Source of the DNA: Candidatus Bathyarchaeota archaeon
GTDB lineage: Archaea > Thermoproteota > Bathyarchaeia > Bathyarchaeales > Bathyarchaeaceae
Assembly: GCA_020350305.1 (NCBI GenBank)
Contig: CP070709.1
Coordinates: 32,496-37,536 of the forward strand
Direction: 5' to 3'
Length of the DNA stretch: 5,041 bases
Shown here: in pieces, positions 1-4,166 of the stretch
Layout of the letters: each line of letters opens with the position of its first letter
Numbering within the stretch: position 1 is the first letter of the stretch
Position numbers and translations under genes: made by a program
The notes under the pieces: model-generated
Told to the model about the DNA's origin: nothing
Database searches by the model: none
Seen by the model: the letters and a program-made list of their open reading frames with translations, nothing else

Positions 1-158
1 AGCTTTTCAATTTCTTTCCTCAAGCTCATGACTTCAAAGAAGAGAAATACGTTCCCAAACCTTAGGAATTGACTCACTTTCTCAGCGACAGCTTGCCTAC
101 TTATTTTGTCACCAACCTTTTCAAAGACTTCCTCTAAAAGCATCTCCTTATGATTCAT
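1..158 (-). CDS. Hypothetical protein, N-terminal part (runs off the window start)
   Basis: An open frame runs from an ATG at 158-156 to the window edge with no stop, giving 52 complete codons. The predicted product starts MNHKEMLLEEVFEKVGDKIS and then contains QFLRFGNVFLFFEVMSLRKEIEK. It is rich in Glu, Lys and Leu and looks mainly helical, with one short aromatic/hydrophobic stretch. I see no cysteine motif, signal peptide or recognisable domain in this portion, so no function is proposed. The bases before the ATG (GGGGTAAGAT on the minus strand) give only a weak ribosome site. A second ATG five codons in follows AAGGAG directly with no spacer, so the first ATG is preferred. A perfect palindrome lies 11 bases upstream of the start. 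The gene is transcribed away from the zinc-ribbon genes. The evidence is an uninterrupted frame and plausible composition only. Confidence 0.5.
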   Translation of the reverse strand, partial: MNHKEMLLEEVFEKVGDKISRQAVAEKVSQFLRFGNVFLFFEVMSLRKEIEK

Positions 159-169
159 ATCTTACCCCA

Positions 170-181
170 GAACATATGTTC
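170..181. promoter_or_regulatory. 12-base perfect palindrome upstream of the minus-strand gene, possible operator
   Basis: GAACATATGTTC is a perfect inverted repeat with no spacer. It lies 11 bases before the ATG at 158. On the minus strand an A/T-rich stretch at 206-192 (TTCATAATTCTTATC) could be a TATA element. The usual spacing of about 25 bases would then put the transcription start inside or beside the palindrome. A dyad over the start site is a common layout for archaeal repressors. This role is inferred from position only. Confidence 0.35.
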
Positions 182-327
182 AGAGACGTTGTGATAAGAA
201 TTATGAAAAGCAAATCGTTACTACAAATACACAAAGTGAGTTAGTCTCACCAAAAATCAAAAGTTGATGAAAATCTAAGACATTCAAACAATCGGATCTT
301 CTTCAGCACACGGGAACCTTGGAATTA

Positions 328-337
328 CTTTTATATC
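328..337 (+). promoter_or_regulatory. TATA box for the first zinc-ribbon gene
   Basis: CTTTTATATC matches the archaeal TATA-box pattern well and has A/G/T-rich bases (GGAATTA) just upstream where a BRE would sit. A transcript starting about 26 bases downstream of its centre would begin near 359. That leaves a leader of about 15 bases carrying the AGAGGTG ribosome site at 362-368. The geometry supports both the promoter and the TTG start at 374. Confidence 0.6.
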
Positions 338-361
338 TCTAGCAATGAATATTCCCCTTTT

Positions 362-368
362 AGAGGTG
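362..368 (+). promoter_or_regulatory. Ribosome binding site that selects the TTG start at 374
   Basis: AGAGGTG is complementary to the anti-Shine-Dalgarno end of archaeal 16S rRNA (CACCUC core). It is followed by a 5-base spacer and TTG at 374. The competing GTG at 368-370 overlaps the site itself and cannot use it. Confidence 0.6.
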
Positions 369-373
369 TGAAA

Positions 374-496
374 TTGCCCTATTGTAGAAAGTGTGGATCT
401 GAACTGAAGGAAGACGCAAAATTCTGCTCCAAATGTGGGACTCCAGTCAGTGAGCGAGCCAGAAGAAAGCGGGAACACGTTGACTGGTGGGAATAA
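374..496 (+). CDS. 40-residue zinc-ribbon protein, possibly a truncated duplicate of the next gene
   Basis: A short TTG-initiated gene. The product begins MPYCRKCGSELKEDAKFCSK and continues CGTPVSERARRKREHVDWWE. It is a double-CxxC zinc ribbon of the small archaeal/bacterial zinc_ribbon type, with C4, C7, C18 and C21 as zinc ligands. A short basic segment (residues 28-35) and an acidic/aromatic end follow. Such ribbons usually mediate protein or nucleic-acid contacts, and no specific partner can be named. The TTG start is favoured by AGAGGTG 5 bases upstream and by identity of cysteine positions with the next gene. A GTG start at 368 would add two residues. There is no membrane helix, unlike the neighbour. 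Past the TAA stop the frame continues 17 codons and shows Ile-Pro-Lys at codons 46-48, exactly where the neighbour has it, so this may be a prematurely terminated paralogue. The next gene begins 75 bases on and the two may be co-transcribed. Confidence 0.65.
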   Translation: MPYCRKCGSELKEDAKFCSKCGTPVSERARRKREHVDWWE

Positions 497-558
497 GGCT
501 TTTGGACTATACCGAAAGTCTTAAGAAGATTTAACGTAAATGAGAAGTGATACGATAT

Positions 559-563
559 AGGAG
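559..563 (+). promoter_or_regulatory. Ribosome binding site favouring ATG 572 over ATG 566
   Basis: AGGAG lies 8 bases before the ATG at 572 but only 2 bases before the ATG at 566, which is too close for normal initiation. Starting at 572 also places the four zinc-ribbon cysteines at 4, 7, 18 and 21, the same as in the upstream paralogue. Confidence 0.5.
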
Positions 564-571
564 AGATGTTA

Positions 572-889
572 ATGGGCGTTTGTCCTAAGTGTGGGACCAA
601 AAATGAAGAAGATGCCAAATATTGCGCACAGTGTGGGGCAGATCTAAAGACTGGAGCCTATCCTTCTCGGAGACACAAACGTAGGCGAGAAGAAGAATGT
701 TTCGGAATTCCCAAAGGCGGCACGTTTGTAGGCTTGGCCATTGGCGTAATAATAATCCTTTGGGGGTTCATATGGCTTTTACAACAAGTGAATGTACTTC
801 CTAAAACCTTGGAAATCGGGCCATTCGCAGCAATCATCTTCGGAATATTAATCCTCGTTGGCGCTCTCTACGGGCTAAGTCGCAAGTAA
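572..889 (+). CDS. Zinc-ribbon membrane protein with two transmembrane helices
   Basis: The product is 105 residues from the preferred ATG at 572, or 107 from 566. It begins MGVCPKCGTKNEEDAKYCAQ, a zinc ribbon with ligands C4, C7, C18 and C21. A strongly basic linker follows (about 33-39, RRHKRRR), then an acidic EEE-Cys-Phe segment, and then two hydrophobic helices at about 51-72 and 84-102 with only a short loop between them. The protein ends Ser-Arg-Lys. The arrangement fits a small membrane-anchored zinc-ribbon protein with the ribbon and basic linker on the cytoplasmic side, by the positive-inside rule. Proteins of this layout are common and uncharacterised in archaea, so no biochemical role is claimed. 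It follows a ribbon-only paralogue and overlaps the convergent membrane-protein gene by 15 bases. A T6 run soon after the stop may terminate it. Confidence 0.88.
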   Translation: MGVCPKCGTKNEEDAKYCAQCGADLKTGAYPSRRHKRRREEECFGIPKGGTFVGLAIGVIIILWGFIWLLQQVNVLPKTLEIGPFAAIIFGILILVGALYGLSRK

Positions 890-1648
890 TAATTCAGCCC
901 TTTTTTCCCCTGATTTACGAAATTCGCAAGAAGCTACATCACATGTGTGGCAAATCCTCCAATTATTCCACTGTGAAAGGGATATCCGAGTGAAAAGCCA
1001 AAAAACAACCAAAATTACTAGAAACAAATTGGCAAATACGCTTTGAGCCAGTTCATCGATCCCAACCAAGAGTAGAAGAGCACCAAGAACGAAAAAGCTG
1101 TTTAAAATCAGACGGACAACACTTCTTTTAACTTCGAACTGAAACAAGCCAAAACTAACTCCTACCAGTCCCACAAAAACTGCCTGAAGGCCGTTCTCGC
1201 CAACACTCCAACCGACAAAAAAATACAGAAAGGCACCGACGAGAGAAATTAGTCCTCCTAGAAGCAACCCAGTACACGCAGCACAAAACCTTCGGTCGCC
1301 TATCCGTAATACGTGACCAGAAAAGTTTTCACAATCAGGGTGATGCCCCTGCACTATGGAGTGTGTTCCATGAAAAGCAAACAGGTTTTCATCTGAATGC
1401 GTGGTTTTCTCTTTTTTCTTAAGATCAAACACTGCTGAACACTGTTTCGGGAAAAAAACTGCCAGAATTCCGATGACACAGATCAGCCAAAACAAAGAAC
1501 CGATCAACGGTTTGCGCCAAAGAAAGCTTTCCCTCACTGTCGGCGGATTCAAAGCGAGTGCTCCCACGAGGAACAATCCGAAAAAAGATACGCTGATCAT
1601 AAACACCAAAACAGAATTGCGATATAGCACATGGGACAACAGAATCAC
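875..1648 (-). CDS. Multi-pass membrane protein with His/Cys clusters (DUF2085-like motif)
   Basis: The product is 257 residues from a GTG start at 1648. Hydrophobic helices are visible at about 12-33 and 48-66. A polar segment (about 67-121) contains GHHPDCENFSGH and then RRFCAACTGL. Four more helices follow at about 127-147, 154-170, 180-197 and 203-221. A cysteine-containing tail ends the protein (C233, C236, C241). The CAACTG motif entering a helix, after an upstream His/Cys element, resembles the CxxCTG signature of DUF2085 membrane proteins, whose function is unknown. Family membership is tentative. The Cys and His residues (H102, H103, C106, H112, C122, C125) could bind metal or form disulfides. 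The gene starts 3 bases after the radical SAM stop (TGA GTT GTG) with no good ribosome site of its own, which indicates translational coupling. An internal ATG at 1600 (codon 17) preceded by GGTG is an alternative start that would clip the first helix. Confidence 0.85.
   Translation of the reverse strand: MILLSHVLYRNSVLVFMISVSFFGLFLVGALALNPPTVRESFLWRKPLIGSLFWLICVIGILAVFFPKQCSAVFDLKKKEKTTHSDENLFAFHGTHSIVQGHHPDCENFSGHVLRIGDRRFCAACTGLLLGGLISLVGAFLYFFVGWSVGENGLQAVFVGLVGVSFGLFQFEVKRSVVRLILNSFFVLGALLLLVGIDELAQSVFANLFLVILVVFWLFTRISLSQWNNWRICHTCDVASCEFRKSGEKRAELLLAT
901..906 (+). terminator. Oligo-T terminator for the zinc-ribbon membrane gene
   Basis: Six T residues followed by CCCC begin 12 bases after the TAA stop at 887-889. 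Archaeal RNA polymerase terminates at oligo-T on the non-template strand without needing a hairpin. The run lies inside the 3' coding end of the convergent minus-strand gene, where it encodes Glu-Lys-Arg. Confidence 0.4.
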
Positions 1649-1651
1649 AAC

Positions 1652-3076
1652 TCAAAACAAGCTTCTTAACTGCTTTAAAATACCTTTTGTGGCCATGTAC
1701 CAAAAGACCCTCCTCTTTATTTCGTTCGTTGAGAAAAGACCCTTCAATCTTCTAGCCCAAGAGCCGAAGAAGCTGCGGTAGCAATTGTAAAGCTCTTCCT
1801 GCACTTCCTCTCTTGACAACGTCTCCGTCGGCATAATTGCGTGAACCATATCATAATGAGCCCAATTAAAATCCTCGATCCAACCATTTCGCTTCGCCTC
1901 ATCAAAAACGTCGGTTCCAGGAAACGGGGTGAGGATCGCAAAAATGGCAAAAGCAGGATCTAAATCATTCATAAACTCTCTCAAACGCGCTATTGACTCC
2001 GCTGTATCCTTGCGTTCTCCTATAATTAACATTGTATGAGCAAATATATCGTTCTCACGTAACAATTTCACAGCTGTTTTAGCATCTTCTGGGCTTATCC
2101 CTTTCTTAAAAGTTGCAAGCGTCGACTGGCTGGCGCTTTCTACTCCCAGAAGTGTCCAGCAGAGGCCTGATTTTCGCATCTTAGGTAAAAGATCACGATG
2201 CTTCACTACATCGTCGCATCTAACCTGCATAAACCACATCATATCGTTGGAAAATCCTCGTTTGATGATTTCGTCAGCCAACTCGCTTGCTCGTTTGCCC
2301 AATCCGAAGTTATCATCGGTCAGCCAGATAAACCTACTTCCATATTTTTCGTAGCAGAACTCAATTTCATCTGCGATTCGTTTAGGCGATTTGGTTCTCC
2401 ACATGCCTTTCCAATGCTTCCATTGGGTGCAAAACGTACAGCGGTGTGGGCAGCCTCTTGACCCTTCGATTAGGGCATACCTAGTTTTAGGACCTGCCAT
2501 TGCGGTGAAATGGTATTTGTGAATCACATCCTCTACGAAGTGATATCCGGGATATGGCAGGCCATCTAGATCCTCAATCAAAGGATACGAAGGATTATGT
2601 TGGATTTCGCCGTTGTGCCAAAAAGAAATGCCCTTTATCCGTGCCAAAGATTTTTTCTCAGCGAGTGCTTTAACTAACCCCACAAGGGTTAGTTCTCCTT
2701 CTCCGCGGACGATTACGTCGATCTCAGGGTAGGTTTCCAAGCTTTCCTGAGACATCATTGTGAAGTGTTGGCCCCCAGCGACTGTTAGGACGTTTGGATT
2801 CACTTTCTTAGCTGTTTCTAAGGTTCGAACGGCAACGTAGGTATTGCAAGTGGCAAGTGCGCTTGAGGCAACAATATCAGGGGCAGAAGCTTCCATGTGT
2901 TTCTCTAGCGCTTTCCAATCCAAACCTTTAGCTTGACAGTCCAATACTTCTATTTCCACGTTTTTGGTTTTGCTTTCAAGATACGCCGCAAGTTGAAGGA
3001 TTCCATATGGTGGCGGAAGATATTCCCCCATGACAAACCAGTAGTCCTTCGGCGGTTCCACGAAAAGAACTTTCAT
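1652..3076 (-). CDS. Cobalamin-binding-domain radical SAM protein (class B type)
   Basis: The product is 474 residues from the ATG at 3076. Residues 1-140 form a cobalamin-binding Rossmann domain: MKVLFVEPP strand, a PPPYGILQLAAYLE helix, then LDCQAKG, AGGQH at 100-104 and GEGE at 125-128. The cobalamin signature DxHxxG is present as D46-x-Q48-x-x-G51, so the axial histidine is replaced. The radical SAM domain begins near residue 198. The [4Fe-4S] cluster motif CxxxCxxC is C209, C213 and C216, followed by a TIM-barrel pattern (WLTDDNFG at 251-258, LGVESAS at 310-316, FPGTDVFD at 385-392). The C-terminal 80 residues are helical and basic. Domain order matches B12-dependent radical SAM enzymes such as BchE, HpnP-like methylases and archaeal lipid-modifying relatives. 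The actual substrate is unknown. An alternative TTG start at 3172 would add 32 residues of non-conserved character. A GGGG element 8 bases upstream and the MKVLFVEPP domain start favour 3076. It is the first gene of an operon with the downstream membrane protein. Confidence 0.93.
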   Translation of the reverse strand: MKVLFVEPPKDYWFVMGEYLPPPYGILQLAAYLESKTKNVEIEVLDCQAKGLDWKALEKHMEASAPDIVASSALATCNTYVAVRTLETAKKVNPNVLTVAGGQHFTMMSQESLETYPEIDVIVRGEGELTLVGLVKALAEKKSLARIKGISFWHNGEIQHNPSYPLIEDLDGLPYPGYHFVEDVIHKYHFTAMAGPKTRYALIEGSRGCPHRCTFCTQWKHWKGMWRTKSPKRIADEIEFCYEKYGSRFIWLTDDNFGLGKRASELADEIIKRGFSNDMMWFMQVRCDDVVKHRDLLPKMRKSGLCWTLLGVESASQSTLATFKKGISPEDAKTAVKLLRENDIFAHTMLIIGERKDTAESIARLREFMNDLDPAFAIFAILTPFPGTDVFDEAKRNGWIEDFNWAHYDMVHAIMPTETLSREEVQEELYNCYRSFFGSWARRLKGLFSTNEIKRRVFWYMATKGILKQLRSLF

Positions 3077-3114
3077 ACACGTTGCCCCAAGAGTGCTATC
3101 TAATTTAACACCAG

Positions 3115-3123
3115 AAAATAAAA
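3115..3123 (-). promoter_or_regulatory. Candidate TATA box for the radical SAM operon
   Basis: On the minus strand the sequence reads GAGC TTTTATTTT CTGG. The A/T block lies about 39-47 bases before the ATG at 3076, which predicts a transcript start near 3094 and a leader of about 18 bases containing the GGGG at 3088-3085. This supports the ATG start, because the TTG at 3172 would lie upstream of the promoter. Confidence 0.4.
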
Positions 3124-3146
3124 GCTCTTGGTTAACTAGATCGCGG

Positions 3147-3152
3147 TTTATC
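3147..3152 (+). promoter_or_regulatory. Candidate TATA box for the 29-residue membrane ORF
   Basis: TTTATC on the plus strand is centred about 29 bases before the ATG at 3179. That is the distance expected for an archaeal transcript with little or no leader. It lies in the divergent gap between the radical SAM start and the small ORF. Confidence 0.3.
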
Positions 3153-3178
3153 TGGGCTTGTTGACTGTGCAACCGGAA

Positions 3179-3268
3179 ATGGCAACTATTTTCTGGCTGG
3201 TTCTCGTTGCGACAACTGTTGTGTTTGTTGTTTTGACATCGTTCAAAGCTATGTGGAGAGAAGTCTAG
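3179..3268 (+). CDS. Possible 29-residue single-pass membrane microprotein
   Basis: An ATG-initiated frame encodes MATIFWLVLVATTVVFVVLT and then SFKAMWREV before TAG. Residues 3-20 are an unbroken hydrophobic helix, flanked on the C-terminal side by Lys and Arg. That implies an inserted N-out/C-in peptide. No clear Shine-Dalgarno sequence precedes it (CCGGAA), but TTTATC at 3147-3152 would give an almost leaderless mRNA, a common archaeal arrangement. It lies between the divergent radical SAM operon and the SSB gene, 87 bases before the latter. I recognise no family. A T/G-rich intergenic stretch can give such a frame by chance, so the call is tentative. Confidence 0.33.
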   Translation: MATIFWLVLVATTVVFVVLTSFKAMWREV

Positions 3269-3319
3269 ACTGGAAGCAATAGATAGTTCGCATCACCACA
3301 ACGCTTAAGAACCAGAATG

Positions 3320-3335
3320 TTCAATCACCATTGAA
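3320..3335. repeat. Short inverted repeat upstream of the SSB gene
   Basis: TTCAAT and ATTGAA flank a 4-base CACC spacer, a perfect 6-base dyad that can be extended by one G-T pair. It ends 20 bases before the SSB ATG. It could be an operator or a small leader hairpin. A dyad this short can also arise by chance. Confidence 0.3.
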
Positions 3336-3355
3336 TCGAAGCGAGTGTAAAAGAC

Positions 3356-3820
3356 ATGTCAAACGAAGAAACATCCGAAAGTAAAGAACAAGTAAAGATA
3401 GAAAAACTAACCCCACGCTCAAGAGAAGTAAACACCATCGTGAAAGTCGTCTCCAAAAGCGAAATTAGAAACGTCACATCAGCAAGAGACTACACCACAC
3501 GCCGAGTTCAGGATGCTCTCGTTGGAGACGAGACAGGATGCGTATACCTAACGCTTTGGGATGACAACATAGACAAAGTAAACGATGAAGCAACTCTCCA
3601 AATCACAAACGGCTACGTCAACCTTTTCCGAGGAAACATGCGTTTGAACATAGGAAGATACGGCAGTTTCGAAATCTTAGAAAAATCTCCCATCAAAGAG
3701 GTCAACACAGAAAACAATCTATCTGACAAGCGATACGAACAAGAGAGACGTTACCGACCCCGATATGGTGAAAGAAGAGGGTACGGTGAAAGACGGGGTT
3801 ACCAGCGGAGAAGATACTAA
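3356..3820 (+). CDS. ssb: Single-OB-fold ssDNA-binding protein, crenarchaeal SSB / SOSS-B type
   Basis: The product is 154 residues. After a charged N-terminus (1-19), an OB fold covers about 20-110 with the family's hallmark strings: VNTIVKVV at 25-32, VGDETGCVYLTLWDD at 56-70 and NGYVNLFRGNMRLNIG at 85-100. In Sulfolobus SSB the DNA-stacking aromatics are Trp56, Trp75 and Phe79. By alignment from memory these correspond to Trp68, Tyr87 and Phe91 here, so one Trp is replaced by Tyr. The protein binds and protects single-stranded DNA in replication and repair. The C-terminal tail (about 126-154) is disordered-looking, very basic and rich in Tyr, with YGERRG twice. It ends RRRY without the acidic tip known from Sulfolobus SSB. 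GAGTG 8 bases before the ATG is a weak ribosome site. Length is close to the family norm of about 150. Confidence 0.92.
   Translation: MSNEETSESKEQVKIEKLTPRSREVNTIVKVVSKSEIRNVTSARDYTTRRVQDALVGDETGCVYLTLWDDNIDKVNDEATLQITNGYVNLFRGNMRLNIGRYGSFEILEKSPIKEVNTENNLSDKRYEQERRYRPRYGERRGYGERRGYQRRRY
3764..3799 (+). repeat. Two tandem 18-base repeats encoding YGERRG in the SSB tail
   Basis: Two adjacent 18-base units (3764-3781 and 3782-3799) both encode Tyr-Gly-Glu-Arg-Arg-Gly and differ only at synonymous positions. A degenerate third unit follows (YQRRRY, 3800-3817). This suggests the tail expanded by in-frame duplication. Confidence 0.75.
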
Positions 3821-3841
3821 AAAGACTCTCGTGTCTACTAT

Positions 3842-3879
3842 GCTCTAAGCGAGCGTAAACATTTATCTTTCTCCTCTCC
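3842..3879 (+). terminator. Weak pyrimidine-rich termination region after SSB
   Basis: A small GCTC/GAGC stem (3842-3845 with 3851-3854) is followed by a T/C-rich tract running to about 3879. It begins 21 bases after the SSB stop. There is no long T run, so this is a weak candidate. It overlaps a TTTATC element (3862-3867) that may instead be a promoter. Confidence 0.22.
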
Positions 3880-3889
3880 AAACTATTTC

Positions 3890-4091
3890 ATGCCGGATGA
3901 TGAAAAGGCATTAGTTTGATCTTGATGAAATCTCAGAGTTACTCGGACGGCAATTTTCTGATAAAGCCACAGGACTATTATCAAAAAGACGTTTTCTATC
4001 CCGATACAATTTGATATAGCTTCATTTTGTTGCAAGACTTGAAACCCTTAACATAAGAGTCATCAACCCACGATTTCTTGCTTTGAAGTAG
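3890..4091 (+). pseudogene. Possible decayed gene fragment with one frameshift and one internal stop
   Basis: ATG at 3890 opens MPDDEKALV and stops at TGA 3917. Skipping the single T at 3917 joins it to a frame reading DLDEISELLGRQFSDKATGL and then LSKRRFLSRYNLI up to TAG at 4017. The same frame continues LHFVARLETLNIRVINPRFL to TAG at 4089. The joined product is protein-like in composition, and a TTTATC box lies about 25 bases before the ATG. Open stretches of 34 and 23 codons can arise by chance at this base composition. No family is assigned. Confidence 0.22.
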
Positions 4092-4098
4092 AATTCTG

Positions 4099-4112
4099 CT
4101 TGAAAAATCAAG
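4099..4112. repeat. Short inverted repeat in the GS-family leader
   Basis: CTTGA and TCAAG flank AAAA, a perfect 5-base dyad located 55 bases before the ATG at 4167. It might be a regulator site for a nitrogen-metabolism gene. It does not match the GGAA-N8-TTCC operator known for NrpR in methanogens. Confidence 0.2.
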
Positions 4113-4154
4113 AGGAACAAAACAGAAATATGTGCTTGTATTTTCATAACAAAT

Positions 4155-4161
4155 GGAAGTG
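4155..4161 (+). promoter_or_regulatory. Ribosome binding site for the GS-family gene
   Basis: GGAAGTG differs from the ideal GGAGGTG by one base and sits 5 bases before the ATG at 4167. It supports that start over the adjoining TTG at 4164. Confidence 0.5.
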
Positions 4162-4166
4162 CGTTG

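Larger units (their letters stand above)
3821..4166. other. 346-base intergenic region without a convincing intact gene
   Basis: This gap lies between the SSB stop and the GS-family start. It holds a possible weak SSB terminator, a TTTATC box at 3862-3867, a short broken plus-strand frame (3890-4091, listed separately), and the GS-gene leader with its inverted repeat and ribosome site. A 60-codon minus-strand frame at 3996-4178 overlaps the GS start, has no motif and is not credible. I saw no tRNA-like or long-hairpin RNA structure by eye. Confidence 0.6.

Noticed and set aside
284..478. 64-codon minus-strand frame
   Set aside because: It is antisense to the TATA box and zinc-ribbon gene, has no motif and no ribosome site, and the plus strand has a clear double-CxxC ribbon.
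379..618. 79-codon minus-strand frame
   Set aside because: It spans the two zinc-ribbon genes in antisense and has a low-complexity Ser/Leu/Phe composition typical of shadow frames.
1425..1703. 92-codon minus-strand frame in another register
   Set aside because: It overlaps the membrane-protein gene on the same strand, whose frame has clear helices and Cys motifs.
1401..1781. 126-codon plus-strand frame
   Set aside because: It is antisense to the membrane protein and the end of the radical SAM gene, and has no recognisable domain.
1744..1950. 68-codon minus-strand frame inside the radical SAM gene
   Set aside because: It is an alternative register of a well-supported enzyme and is rich in Arg/Ser with no motif.
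2198..2461. 87-codon plus-strand frame
   Set aside because: It is antisense to the radical SAM catalytic core and has no independent support.
3077..3172. TTG start at 3172 giving a 32-residue N-terminal extension of the radical SAM protein
   Set aside because: The cobalamin domain begins at the ATG at 3076, the extension looks non-conserved, and a TATA-like element and GGGG site fit the ATG better.
3823..3836. AGAC/GTCT hairpin just after the SSB stop
   Set aside because: Only four base pairs and no following T run, so it is too weak to call a terminator.
3925..4014. 29-codon plus-strand frame starting MKSQSYSDGNF
   Set aside because: It has no ribosome site, no hydrophobic or metal motif, and competes with an equally short frame in the same bases.
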